Origin: Siphonodentalium dalli
Lineage: Eukaryota; Mollusca; Scaphopoda; Gadilida; Siphonodentaliidae
Direction of reading: 5' to 3'
NCBI GenBank assembly: GCA_032622095.1
Contig: CP136066.1
Span: 57,754,609 to 57,818,608 of the forward strand
DNA length: 64,000 nucleotides
The translations under genes were made by a program, and so were the position numbers. The notes under the pieces are model-generated. The model saw only the letters and a list, made by a program, of their open reading frames with translations, ran no database searches and had not been told where the DNA came from. This document shows, in pieces, positions 34,366-46,735 of the stretch; the first letter of the stretch is position 1; the number at the start of each line of letters is the position of its first letter.

Positions 34366-34902
34366 TGACAGTCACAGTGGCAGCAAACACGGAAACAGCG
34401 AAATATATCAACATTAACAAGCTCCTGAATTGACAATCACTAAACTATAGCCTTATACTTATAGGCAATATCTGGGATTAAATACGACAAATGGTTTTTT
34501 GGGCTGACTTTTTGTACAGTGCCATCCACCTCCCCCAAGCCAACCCACCCTATGTTTATCATTTCTTATACATTTTGCGAAGTTTGTGTCTTTGTGGTGT
34601 AAATCTTTAGACATGCCTGTTATTTCGTAAAAGTAATATTTAACGAAATAACGGGCATCTTAAGACTTAAAGACTAAAAGAGTTATCTCTCACTTTGATA
34701 ACATAAACATTGGGCGCTGTTGTATCTAATCTCTTACAATGCCAAAATATACTCATAAAATGTTTTAATATAACTCAAGAGAGGCTGTATGTGAAGGATG
34801 CTTATGTTATGTCAAATCCTATATTAATGACAAAGGACCATTAAACTCAGCCAGGGGAGGTGCAGTCGGTGCCCTTTTGGAATTTGCGTACCCTACGGAA
34901 CT

Positions 34903-35565
34903 TGCCGCAAGTTAGGGGTTAACAGTGCCGTGTCCGCTCGAGCTATCGACTTGGGGATTGGACTTTGGTATATATACATGTCTATTATGCACGATAGTGC
35001 AAACCCCATCGGGCTCGGACCCTTGGTGGAGGTGCGGTCGGTTTTTAGTGGGACCCAACATAAGCTTGTTTTCGGCTTTTCTATGCCGAACACAACACGC
35101 GTTTTACCAAAAAAAATAATAAATTATTATTGGCCCAATCTTCGTGTGGCAATAGTCTGAACATGAATACATATGCCTATGAACTTTATTTGTTATATTT
35201 CCCATTATTTTGACTTGTGTTCGGTTATGTTCGGACCCTCATCAAGGGAGGTAAACCATGCATGGAGTTTGCTTACCGTGCATGCCGGAAGTATCCATGA
35301 TCAGCACATTATTTAAAATCATAACGTTGATCAAATAAAACTATTTATCGTGGAATGATGGAATATGCAATATATGGAGCAATTATCGGACATTAATATG
35401 TTTACTCAAAGTAAGTAATCAAACATTTTGCCGTTTACCCGAATTAAATCGGTGCAGATTAACCCCCGCCGGCCAAGTCGCCAAATCAAAATTTAATTTG
35501 CCGTCAGAGAGGCATACCTTTCTTTTTTATAGTAAGTAATAAAATATTTGTTACATGTACCTGTG
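34903..35565 (-). repeat. Right arm of the 0.66 kb inverted repeat
   Basis: 663 bp, the inverted copy of the left arm without the MITE. A TTAA at 35393-35396 is the empty site. The arm's central part contains GCCGAACACAACACGCG near 35085. Confidence 0.88.
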
Positions 35566-36420
35566 GGGCTGGCCTAGACCCTAATATACTTGAATGAAAT
35601 GGAACATCACTGGAATTTCATGGTTGATCAACTGAATCCGAATTTCATGGTCATTGAATTTTCCTATCAAGTATCCACTGTTCATCCCATTCAAAATTGG
35701 CGAGCTCGCCGGTTTCCGCGTCAACACACCATTTCACTTCGAAGTTTGAGTTGAAATTTGGATGTAATTGTAAACAGTACTATTTCCTTCACATAATAAT
35801 GATCAAGAATGATTACGGTATTCCAATTTATTAGTTTCACGATGTGCATACACTGTCATAATAATCATATTCCATATAAGTAATTAGTTATATTCCTCAA
35901 TGTTCCATCAACTTCAACAGATCCACTGAATCATGGCAGCGGCGGTTTTTAATTTCAAAAATAGACCGCTCAAATTTCGCCTGTTTGAAAAGGCGGCTTG
36001 CAGAAAGAAACGGATCGTTGAGGTTGTTTTATGGGTATTTTGCTTCATCTGGATTTTTTCTACACAAATATATACAATCAATGATTTACATTGGCATTGT
36101 ATTAATAGCTGATATATCTAAAACGGCGCACATTTTGTATGACTCCATTCCATATTCCAGTTCCCGTTTCACTTTTTAACTTTCGATTTCAAAGGGCACA
36201 TCCGCCATGATATATTTGTTTTGTTTTCATGATTACAAACCCAGGATCGCGACAATAAAGCTATCCGACAATAGAACTGTTAAAGCCACATGGGGTATTG
36301 AACCTTTTAAAAACATTATTTGGAATTTTGTTGTCCATAAATTGCATAATCCATCGCTTGTTAGATCGGAATTAAAAAACAAAAATCAGCCCCCAAAATT
36401 GGTACCTTGATTGAAAAACT
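35566..36420. other. Gene-free stretch
   Basis: No supported gene. Several short open frames without splice or composition support. Confidence 0.4.
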
Positions 36421-37056
36421 TCACTTGTGGTGTGCTACCACCGTGGTTATACTTGGTGCCACCATGGTTTCACCTTGATATAAAAACTTTACTGTGCTAC
36501 CACCGTGGTGATACCTTGGTGTCACTTTGGTAGAAAAACTTTACTGTGCTACCACCATGGTGATACCTTGGTCAGGTTTGGTGCCACCATGGTTTCACCT
36601 TGGTACAAAAACTTTACTGTGCTACCACCGTGGTACCACCTTGGTGCCACCATGGTTTCACATTGGTACAAAAACTTTACTGTGCTACCACCGTGATACC
36701 ACCTTGGTACCACCGTGGTGTTTTCACCGTACCTTGGTGTCACTTTGGTAGAAAAACTTTACTGTGCTACCACCATGGTGATACCTTGGTCAGGTTTGGT
36801 GCCACCATGGTTTCACCTTGGTACAAAAACTTTACTGTGCTACCACCGTGGTACCACCTTGGTGCCACCATGGTTTCACATTGGTACAAAAACTTTACTG
36901 TGCTACCACCGTGATACCACCTTGGTACCACCGTGGTGTTTTCACCGTGGTACCACTTTACTGTGCGACCACCATGGTGAACCAAGATGTCACCATGGTG
37001 AACCAATGTGGTACCTTGGTGAAACCATGGTTTCACCAAGGTGACACTAACGGGGA
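36421..37056. repeat. CCATGG/CCGTGG minisatellite with 218-bp higher-order repeat
   Basis: Units of about 50 bp around AAAAACTTTACTGTGCTACC and ACCACCGTGG or ACCACCATGG. A 218-bp block starting GGTGTCACTTTGGTAG at 36518 is repeated at 36736. The palindromic cores let each strand fold. Long open frames on both strands are by-products of the repeat. Confidence 0.9.
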
Positions 37057-37950
37057 TTTTTATATGGGTAAACCTGAAACTATACCACAGTTTGAACGCG
37101 CCTTCGTAAATTGGTGGACACATTTATTTATCTGTTCTCTAGAATGTGCCAATATGCAGTACGAACACGACGACGGACAGAATCTCAAATATAGGGGAGC
37201 AGACAAGAACCCACTATGCACACCCCTGACAAAGTAGAGAACCATCCATTAGCCATATATACTCGGCGAAGGGGACATAACCGACTAATCTACAGATGGA
37301 ATCATCGAGATAACTACACGCACAACACACAGCTGGCCACGCGAAGAAAATGTCTGAAGCAGGTCGGCGAAATAGCATGGGCAAACTGACCACTCGAAAC
37401 ATATCTATAGATAGAATCAAGAAGATGGTACCGTTTGGCCGATCTCGTACCATGTCGCCGATCACTCTTAAGAAGAAAGCCTGAGGCACACCAAAGTGGA
37501 GATCTGAATAAATACTGCAGTGATTTTCAAGTCATTATGAAGTTTCTACCAAGAGCTACTGAAGACGACGTATGTTCCCGCAACGACTACAACCGATATA
37601 CAAGGACGAAGAAGCCCGACAGCAGGTTGGCCACGAACTATTACAGGCGAGCCAAATTGTTCGTAAATCCGAACGACGCATCCCCGATGTACCGACGACT
37701 AGGCGTACCCATCGGCAGCAGACGACAGGCTGAGATGCTCAACTAGAGATCAGCGAACTCAACATATGACGAAGTGATGAGACCCCGAGACGTGCAGACG
37801 ACAGGACGACGAACTCAGCCTATGAAGATACTCGAGACCCACGATTCACGCAGACGACAGGAAGATGAACCCAACTAGGAGAAGCCATACCGACGAACGA
37901 AGATATTCTATTGAACTGTTTGTAAATAAATGATCAAATCATTTTAATTG
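37057..37950 (+). other. Less AT-rich stretch, possible transcribed tail
   Basis: Composition differs from its surroundings. An open frame at 37435-37746 is rich in Arg (SLLRRKPEAH, SRRQAEMLN). Short phrases such as CAGACGACAGG recur at 37720, 37797 and 37850. The stretch ends with TGTAAATAAATGATC (37920-37935), which includes an AATAAA. I do not recognise the product; it could be a 3' exon or an old element. Confidence 0.25.
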
Positions 37951-38025
37951 TCTGAACGTTATATGTCCCACGTCTTGGCACAATTGTTGCATATGTTTAT
38001 TGCTTTTTGCATGCGACTTCGGTAG

Positions 38026-38090
38026 TGTAGTGTTCTAAATTTAGCATGATACGATACAAGTATAGCACTGTGCTAAATTTAGAACACCAC
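38026..38090. repeat. Short palindrome
   Basis: GTGTTCTAAATTTAGCA (38030-38046) and its exact complement (38071-38087), 24 bases apart. Confidence 0.85.
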
Positions 38091-38257
38091 ATCATTACGC
38101 CACCTGTGGTGTATCTAGCTGCTGAGATTTTGATATTGCGTGGTGGACAGGGCGAATGCATTGTGGGGCTTTTATTTATTTATAGAGTTGGAAATTCCGT
38201 TTATTTAAAAGTCGGAACTACGCGACCAGTAGGCCAAGTCCAGTAAAACGGTTCGTT

Positions 38258-38365
38258 ATAGGTGCTGGTTGTTATTGTTATTTTAACGGAATTCTGAGTT
38301 GGTCATTCGCGAAACCAATATATTTTATATTCTATAATTAAAACCGTGGGTATATAATATATGAT
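38258..38365 (+). repeat. Dispersed repeat R1, partial copy
   Basis: Carries TTAACGGAATTCTGAGTTGG followed by CCAATATATTTTATATT. Other copies lie at 39450-39672, 41185-41340, 46900-46998 and 58110-58332. Confidence 0.75.
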
Positions 38366-38439
38366 CCTCTTTATGGATATTGTAGGAAGGTAAATTTAGC
38401 TAAAGCGGTGGGATATCTTGCAAGACAACACATTTCGGT

Positions 38440-39150
38440 TTGCGCTATAACTGCTCAATGTTTTAAGGTGTTACACAACGTCTGATAAAAAGAGTTCTAT
38501 CTGGAATATTCACACAATTTTTTCAGAGAACATGCATAGAGTAAACATAGTCCTATCGGACTATCGTAAAGTAGTTCCGTTTAATTCGGGATTAATTAAC
38601 CCTCAGACTGCCGAAACTGCCGACAATAAATTCGCTTGTTTGTGTCCCCCGAAAATCAAACTTGCCTGTTTAGAGGTCCCATTTTCGTGGCTAATGGTGA
38701 TAGAATCACAATTTTTCAGTCAAGTTCATGGATAAATTACATTACACTTAATCGGCTTATGTCCGCGGCCATAAACCTGCGTTTTGATAACAATTTATTT
38801 GAGACAAACTGTTGCGCGGGTATCAGTCGGCGCTTATCGGTTGAAGTTATTATGATCGTGCAGCCTGCACGTGCAACAAGTGTTCAAATACAACAGAAAA
38901 AAAAATACTATGTCAAATAAATAACGTGATCAATGGACAGACACGTTTCATTTCCGTGGGACACGAAAAAGCGAATTTAATGTCGTCAGTTTCGGCAGTC
39001 TGAGGGTTTTAATTAATCTCCTTTACGATATCCCGATAGGACTATGTTTACTCTATGTTCTCTGAAGAAAAAAATGGTGTGAATATTCCCGATAGAACTA
39101 TTTTTATCAGACGTTTTGTAACACATTAAAACATTGAGCAGTTAGCGCAA
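38440..39150. mobile_element. 0.7 kb foldback element with long terminal inverted repeats
   Basis: Arms of about 200 bp. Inverted pairs include GCGCTATAACTGCTCAATG against CATTGAGCAGTTAGCGC and AGAGTAAACATAGTCCTATC against its complement. In the inner part CCCTCAGACTGCCGAAACTG (38600) is mirrored at 38987-39006 beside TTAA-containing sequence. The outermost part also resembles 55190-55240. No coding capacity. Confidence 0.82.
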
Positions 39151-39449
39151 TTTTCTGAAATTTCGGACTATTTCGTCTATAAAAATACGATGAGCAACTG
39201 AAAATGTTTTTCAACATTCTGGAAGGGGTATATGTTCATGGTATATATGTTTAAAATTTCACGCATAAACTATGACAGATAACAAAGTTATAATTAGTTT
39301 TATAGGCCCACCATAAATCCCCTATAATAAACGCATGCCTCCGTAAGCACATGGCTTTGATGTGGATACTTTCGTTCCCAGCATGCATCATTCTCGCTAT
39401 CTGTAAAATGTCTATGAACAATGGCTGCATGTGCCATGCACTCTCAGCT

Positions 39450-39672
39450 TTGATCCGCATTTAGAAGCATTCTGGTGTGGCGAATGAGAAACCTGCAGTA
39501 ATTTATAAGCCGTAGTTCATTGTAATAATTTGAAGAATTACTTGTCTTAACGGAATTCTGAGGCGGTCCATTCATGTAACCAATATATTTTATATTATGA
39601 TTTATATTTATGACTAATAATACGATCTTGGTGGCGTTACCATTTCTGACTATGGTTTTCTTGTATATAGAT
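39450..39672 (+). repeat. Dispersed repeat R1, longer copy
   Basis: Matches 58110-58332 over its length: GATCCGCATTTAGAAGC, CTTAACGGAATTCTGAGG, TCTGACTATGGTTTTCTTGT. Both copies share an open frame on the minus strand with similar translations, because the DNA is similar. Confidence 0.75.
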
Positions 39673-39849
39673 GTAGGACACAACTCTCGACCAACCAGAA
39701 GGTGGCATTTCTGGGTGAGGTAAAATATAAATAAATGGAGCGTGCCTTGAATAGTCGTTGGCTGCACTTTTAAAACATATCCGCAATTATTTAGCAAATG
39801 TGATGGCAGCAAAATTGGCAGCATATTGTGCCGTAAAATTACTACACAT

Positions 39850-41180
39850 ATTTTTTAAATATGAAATGGATCTATAAATTAACTAAACTTCCGTTTAAAG
39901 ATACGGGCGGCCTTCCCTTTGATTGTTGATTGTTTATTAGCAAAGCCAACAGTTAAGTTGGAACATGCAATAACATATATACATACTATACACAAATATA
40001 AGTGTATAGGTATAGGTGTTAAATTTGTCACATCCGCTAAAACCGCCATAAACAGAAAGAATATTATATAATGGACAGATGTTCTTATATCAATCATATA
40101 GATTGCATGATATTGTCACGTTTGTACCCTTGGTTATGTAAACAAACATAAAAAAAGGTTACGTTATAATTGTTTATTGACAAACACTGGGAACTACCGC
40201 ATCGTCCAATGAAAATGTTCCGTTGCGCTGTGGAATGCGTAGATAAAATTATTGGCGCAATCAAAAATCGCATTCAAATCCCACTAAATTTTATTTTAAT
40301 AGACTATTCTACCCGCTGTCAGTTCAAAACCCAGCTAACCCACGTTACTTCCTGATTGGGAAATGATCAGACAGAAAAAGTGTACATAATATAATTGTTC
40401 TCGCAAAGAGATGAATATTTTTCAATCCAGTTAGTATTTTTTCCTGACCTGTATAATTATGGTCATACTTACCAAATAAGGATTATTATTAGCATCCATC
40501 CCTTAACTAACACTGATTGGGCAAAAGCCGCCACGTGATAATCCTGGGAAAAGTCATATTGGACTCCCGAGTGCAATATGACTTTTTTATCGGGACTCTG
40601 TGACGTCACGAATTAACTATTGCGAAATGAATCGGTGAAATTGTGATGCACTCGCAACACTGGTGGATTTAGCAGACGTTTCACTTCCGCATTGAGTTTT
40701 TTTTTTCATTTCCGTGTTTACTTTTGCAAATTATGCTTTCTGATGATAAAATTCAGGCCGACAAATACCAAAAAATAACCACTAAAGTTTTATTCCCAAC
40801 ATTTGGATAAACATACAGATGGATAATACAAATGTTATTAGCGCGCGCCGCGTGTATACTGTTCTGCAAATTCTTGAAAGCTGTGGTCCGATGGGCATTT
40901 TATGTATAGATAATTGTTTTTTCCGGTTTAAACATCGAACTGCGCAACCAGGAGGCCGAGTCCGGTAAAAGGTGTAGTTGGGAATTTCAATTTCGTTTAT
41001 TGTCCTTTACATTATTAAGTCAATAAATTGACAATAATGTTGATTTTTGGTTTGTGACAAGCTATGTCAATTACCAATAAAAGAAATTTAAAAGATAATT
41101 TGTATGTCTTATATTTCAACTTGTATAGATATGTTCGTTCTGCAGCCCACTGATGGTTGTGGGCGGAGTCGGCCGCCGGT
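39850..41180. other. Gene-free stretch
   Basis: No supported gene. A short palindrome around AAAAGTCATATTGGACTCCC and GGGACTC lies near 40550-40600. 40850-40985 resembles 54960-55110 (for example TAGATAATTGTTTTTTCCGG). Confidence 0.45.
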
Positions 41181-41184
41181 TCGT

Positions 41185-41340
41185 TAATTAGGTGCTGGTT
41201 GTTATTGTTATTTTAACGGAATTCTGAGTTGGTCATTCGCGAAACCAATATATTTTATATTCTATAATTACGATCATGGGTATATGATCTTGAGCGCGTT
41301 ACCTTTTCTGACTATGGTTTTCTTGTAATGCAATGTTGTG
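41185..41340 (+). repeat. Dispersed repeat R1, copy
   Basis: Shares GGTGCTGGTTGTTATTGTTA with 38258 and the TCTGACTATGGTTTTCTTGT end with 39450. Confidence 0.75.
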
Positions 41341-41451
41341 TACAGTATGAGTTTTTCTTGTATTCGTCCAGGTTGTGGTGAAAAGTCAATATGACTTTTC
41401 ACCATAACCTGGACTCGTACAAGAAAAACACATACTGTACACAACATTGTA
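41330..41451. repeat. 122-bp palindrome
   Basis: Arms of about 55 bp with few mismatches around GTCAATATGAC; for example CAATGTTGTGTACAGTATG against CATACTGTACACAACATTG. Confidence 0.88.
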
Positions 41452-41999
41452 TAATAACATTATATTGCGATGAATCGTATTGCGAGTTGTAAGTTGTAAG
41501 CGCACCAAATTAGGGGTTTTACAACCGACGTAAACCGCGCGAATCTAAATAAGGAAATGGCGCAATATCGTGGCATTCGATGACAATTGATTGACTAACC
41601 AAAGTTAGTCACTCTGATTAAGCTTTCTTTCAGTGCGCATAAAGCACACCAACGTGTTCTATGTCTTATGATGTCGATCAATGAAAACAAATCCGTCTGT
41701 CACCACCATCGTAAATGTGTCCGGACGACCTATAGTTGCCCATAATATTCCGACACACTTTAACATAATTTTATCAGAATGTTTGTTAATGTGTCGGATA
41801 ACAGGGCTCTTTTTTTTTTCTCATATTGGCTCAGATGTGTCAACTGTTTTTAGTAAAGCTCGCTAGTGTGAATGTGTCATATCGCTCGATTCCGTGTCAT
41901 CTGAAACTTTCCCATTGGTTCATCTGGACGCGCACGCATCTGCAAAACATATTTTATTGAGAACAGTTGTGTATTTCCATAATAAAATTTATCTGTTCT

Positions 42000-42250
42000 C
42001 TCTGTATCACAAAATCAAGAAATATCTCGGACCAAATTGCGGATGAAGATGGATAACTCTAAAATCAAGTGGTTTTTTTTTTGTGTCAGATATTTGATAA
42101 ACCGGCAAAATTTCGTTGAACAAAATGTTGATAAATAACAGGATTTGGGCAATTTGATACTATAGTTGACGTTTTTGGGCAATTAATCGATTCTGATAAC
42201 TAAAGCGGCATTTCAAACAATGTCGTCGTTTTCGTTGTTATGGGATAAGT
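42000..42250 (+). repeat. Decayed fragment of the AGGTACTCAATCC MITE family
   Basis: Interior phrases GCGGATGAAGATGGATAACT and TGATAACTAAAGCG match copies B, D and E. The termini are lost. Confidence 0.65.
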
Positions 42251-42382
42251 CGGGATCGCGTATTTCCACCAGGATATAGTGTCTCATGATCCCCAATGAA
42301 AAATTTCCATATCTCGTCCGAGTCGTCTTATATGTAATACCACACATTTAACAATCGAAATATATCTCATTCACACGAATTT

Positions 42383-42454
42383 CGGTTTAAAATGGTCTCC
42401 CACAAATTTAACCAACGCTTGGAGATTAAATTTGTGGGAGACCACTTTAAACCG
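42383..42454. repeat. 72-bp palindrome
   Basis: GGTCTCCCACAAATTTAA and its complement with flanking CGGTTTAAA/TTTAAACCG, 10-base centre. Confidence 0.85.
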
Positions 42455-42994
42455 ACAGACAACACTGCAATCCGTGCTTGTGAATGAATTATATTTCGTT
42501 GAATAACTGAACTATATTTTTTATATCGCTCCCGGAAATGGGGAAATATGCTGTCCCAAAACATGCATGTCCACATGACAACGAGTTCGCGACGCTTTTT
42601 TCTTAAGTTGAGAAGAATGACCGAACGTGCATCATGGACCAATACTCAGTCATAAATGACATCGAGCGCATATTGTGGCGAGAAACACTTTCTTCCAACT
42701 TATTTTCCATGGCGATCGGTCGAAGCATAGATTGACGGTCCTTGTTTCAAATCCGGAAGAGTCTCGATGTGCACCCCGCCCCCATTAATTAATGTCCACA
42801 TGTGACATGACGCGCCATCATGGAGCATATACAAAGAATATTTTAAATTATTAGTCAAATACAGTTTCCGATGTGCTTTGGGGGAAGTAATTTGTCTATC
42901 GAACTATTAACATAAATATTGAGTGGTTTTGGACAAATTCAAAAAAAAAAAACCCATTAATTTTGCCAACGCCGCGCGACAGTGTCTTTTAGAT

Positions 42995-44786
42995 TAGATA
43001 ATATTTTATTCTCAAACTATTATATACAGCATTAGAGAACACAATAATGACGCCTCTCGACCTGCCTCAGGCAATTTATTTGCGTACAAATTTATATATA
43101 AATAACACTTTCAGAAGATGCAAATAATAATAGTAGATTTATGGACAGGCCGAGAGAGCGCCTATTTATAGACACATGCGCCGAGCCATGCCGGCTAGAT
43201 TACATAATTATACATGAATACATAGATAATATGAAAGAAATATGCAAAACTAAAGTCAGACATTTCAAGGTTCGCTGCTGCACCCATAAATGGCGGGGTG
43301 GGCAAATAATTTAGCGATTGTAAGCTCGGGGGCTAATTATTATCTATTTATGTTTATATAGCACACATATCAACATTTACTTAGTATTTCCGCCACTAGT
43401 TTGGCGATATTGCGCATTATTTTCGGTCTTGTATTATTCAATAATTGGTCCAGTTTAAGTAGTGATGGTCGATGACGATAGTACGGGGCAATTAATCTAT
43501 TTCTTAAATTTTCAAACGTTCTACATTCCAGAAGTGTGTGGAATTCGTTTCCTATATTTGTATTACAAAATGAGCAAATTTTCACGCCTTTTGATAAGCC
43601 AGCCCAATCTGAAGTTTCTATGGCCAAACGATGGTTTCTAGTTCTAAAACGTAGTAGGTAAAATGCGTCCCTTTCTTCGAGGAAAATCAGGTACTTTTCA
43701 AGCCCATACGAATGCTTGATAGTTCTATAAAACGTGTATTTCTCTGAGGAATTTAAAGTGGCCCACCAATCAGTTAAATATTTGTCCCGCGTTTTGATTT
43801 TAATGAGTGTAGTAAAGGATTTCGTAGAAACGATCGCATGGCTGTTCCAGACTCCACTCATACCCAGCGCGTTCAGTAAATTATTTACATATTTTATCCA
43901 TACCGAATTATTTATTAGTATTGAATTTACTACACAGTGACCAATAAAGCAAGTAGCTTATTTTGTTTCGGTTTCCACTTATCAGTCTCGCCCAAAAAGC
44001 CAGAATTCTCTGTTCAATTTTGACAGTAATGGGGTACAACCCGAGTTCACCATATATCATAGCTGATGGGGTACTAGGTTTAAGTTTCAAAATATATTTA
44101 AGAAACCAAAGTTCGGTACGTTGTATCATGCTATTATTACATACCCCCCCCCCCCCCATATTTCCGATCCGTAGAGTAGAATGGGAATAATAGTCTTTTC
44201 GTATAGGTCCAGAATACAGTCTAGGGACAAGTTTAGTCGGCGGGTTTTACATATGAGACCGAACATGGCTTTTTTTGCCTGGTCGCATCTCGTTTTCTTT
44301 TCAGCTACAAAAGATCCGTTCTTACATAATGTTACACCTAGATATCTATAGTTATCGCTTACCATTATTGGCTGATTATTCAATGTGAATGTAGTAGGAA
44401 GAGTATTTTTCTCGTTGTGACGTCCAAAAATCACAACACTACTTTTCTCGTTGTTTATATTTAGTCTCCATTTTTTGCAATATGTTGAATAGTCATTAAG
44501 CACACTTTGCAGTCCATCAGGTGTATATGAAAAAAGTGCTGTATCGTCCGCATATAAAAGACATAATAGTTTGAGGTATCGCATGTGCTCTTCGTCTGGA
44601 TATTCAGATATCTTTATACCATTTACGAGTTTCTTACTTAAGAAATTTTCTAGATCGTTTGAATATAATCGAGAAGAGTACAGGAGATAGGTTCGCACCT
44701 TGCCTTACGCCTATTTCACAGTTGAACAGATCAGAATACGAGTCGTTTTTTATGACACAAGATTTTATGTTATCATATAGACTTAT
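42995..44786 (-). mobile_element. Non-LTR retrotransposon (LINE), 3' portion
   Basis: Minus-strand RT and C-terminal part of a LINE whose 5' portion is at 49587-50400. The frame continues across the two pieces once the intervening 4.8 kb is removed. The 3' end is probably near 42995, where the minus strand reads TATTATCTAATCTAA, a short tandem tail. Confidence 0.82.
43370..44780 (-). pseudogene. LINE reverse transcriptase, C-terminal half, frameshifted
   Basis: Frames 44698-44126, 44159-43908 and 43861-43370 follow one another. Catalytic box LCLLYADDTALF, then SVVIFGR, YRYLGVTL and IIPILLYGSEIWG (RT thumb region). The C-terminal cysteine-rich motif CSFCNTNIGNEFHTLLECRTF is the zinc-finger-like tail of many LINEs. 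A one-base slip near 44680 joins the GVRQGANLSP motif (other frame, 44700-44735) to this part. Further slips lie near 44140 (poly-C run) and 43900. Confidence 0.85.
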
Positions 44787-45014
44787 GGGGTGCTATTCAC
44801 CGGCTGGGTTTATTACGCCACCGTAGTGTGGTGTTTCTAGCTTTTGGTTTTTTGATATCGCATGGTCGATCGATAATTCACTGGGTGATTGTACATTCGG
44901 CAAACCTCGTCAGATTCCGTCACCGTTTCATCGTACCGATAATTACGAGAGTACAACTAAGATTGGCACATGTGTTTACGTCACCGGTGTAATTGTGGGG
45001 ACATGCTTCTATTA

Positions 45015-45618
45015 TGAAGGTTTGCTATCCCGAAGGTCCGCTATTCCGAAGGTTCTCTATTCCGAAGGTTTTTGTTATTTTTAGGTTAATTCTATATTTT
45101 AAAGTATTGAGACTAATTTGAGAGGGTTCATTTTCACAAAGATTCTTTATATGGAGTGTGCGCTCACATCCGAACTGATCATGCGCGCACACCGATACAG
45201 GTACAGGAGGAAATAACTTAACTTAGAACATTAAATGTGATTTTGTTTTGTTTTCGCTGGTTTTCTTGAGATTTTATGTCATTACGTGGGCCCATACCTT
45301 TGAATTCTTGGCATATACTATGAATGTTGTGGTATATATGGACCCTCCCGCATTGGGACATGACATAGGTTCAGTTGACTTAAGTGGTGTTCTGTGTGTG
45401 CTCCAATTTGGAGTTCAATATTTTAAGGGCCAAGTTTAGAATTTTATGGGTCCATACCTTTGAACTCTGGGCATATAATATGAATATTGGGGGGCATGTC
45501 TCTATTCCGAATGTTCACTATCCCGAAGGTCCACTATTCCGAAATTTCTCTGAATGTTCGCTATTCCGAAGGTTCACCAATCCGAAGGTTCGTTATTCCG
45601 AAGGTTCTGTGTTCCAAA
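45015..45618. repeat. Short tandem repeats (CCGAAGGTTCGCTATT type) and a 0.1 kb direct duplication
   Basis: Blocks at 45015-45075 and 45506-45618 consist of 12-16 bp units such as ATTCCGAAGGTTC. After each block comes a similar sequence (TTAGGTTAATTCTATATT..., then GAGAGGGTTCATT). Confidence 0.75.
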
Positions 45619-46230
45619 GATTTTTTTTATTTTAAGGTTAATTCTATATTCTAAAGTAACGAGAGGGTTCATTATCACGAAGATTCTTTTTATGAAGGAA
45701 ATAACGTAAAACATTAAATGTGATTTTGTTTTGTTTTCGAGGGTTTTCTTGAGTTTAATGTCATTACGTATGACCTTATTTCTCATTACATATTCACGCC
45801 AAGGAGCCCACACAATTGCTATGTTATGATGCGATTTAATGTGATTATGTGTGACCTAATATCTCAATAATCTGAGGCAAGAGTACGCCTGCTAAAGGCG
45901 AATTATAACAGTTGGGGGTATAACGCTCAATAAATACTGGAGGCTATAACAAACTGCGCAGTAGAATATCGCTGAATGGACGAGTATGAGATGAGCCTAA
46001 ATGCAATTGTGACTTTGTTTAAAGGCCCACTTAATTTTCGAGTCATTAATTTTTTATAGTATATACGGTTTTAATAACAATTTATGCCATAAAATTTGAA
46101 TAAACTACTATAATTCATCACCATTTGAAAGGCAGAATACTTCTATCTCCTAGTTTGAAACACCTTCAAAATACCGCGTCGTATATCTAGCAATAAGCAA
46201 CCAACATGTCCTCCTCGGCTTTCCATAGAT

Positions 46231-46735
46231 TTCAACGTAATTTGATACTTATGGGTATTTGTGTCCGGGAAGTGTTTTGAACGGGTCAAATCGTGACCCC
46301 GACCTGACCTTGACCTTTAAAACTGTCAATGCAAGGTCAATTTGGGTAAAACGGACAAATTTCGGCGAAATTTTATACCTAGGGATACTTTGGTCCGAGG
46401 AGAGTTTTGAACGGGTCAAATCGTGACCTCGGCCTGACCTTGACCTTCAATATGGCCAATCAAAGGTCAACTCGGATAAAACGGATAGATTTCGACGAAA
46501 TTTGATACCTATGGGTACTTTTGTCGGGGGGTGTTTTGGACGGGTCAAATCATGACTCTGACCTTACCTTGACCTTCAAAATTGTTAATTAAAGTTCAAG
46601 TTGGGTAAAACGGACGGATTTCGACGAAATATGATACCTATGGGTAGTTTTCTACGGGTGGGGGTGTTTTGGACTGGACAAATCATGACCCTGACCTGAC
46701 CTTGACTTTCGAAATAGTCAATTGAAGGTCAAATC
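46231..46735 (+). repeat. Minisatellite, period about 130 bp, about four units
   Basis: Unit starts at 46231, 46361, 46491 and 46620, each with TTCGACGAAATTTGATACCT or a variant, followed by GGGTCAAATCGTGACC and TGACCTGACCTTGACCTT. Contains repeated TGACCT hexamers. Confidence 0.88.

Noticed and set aside
36505-37237. Overlapping long frames on both strands in the CCATGG array
   Set aside because: By-products of the tandem, self-complementary repeat.
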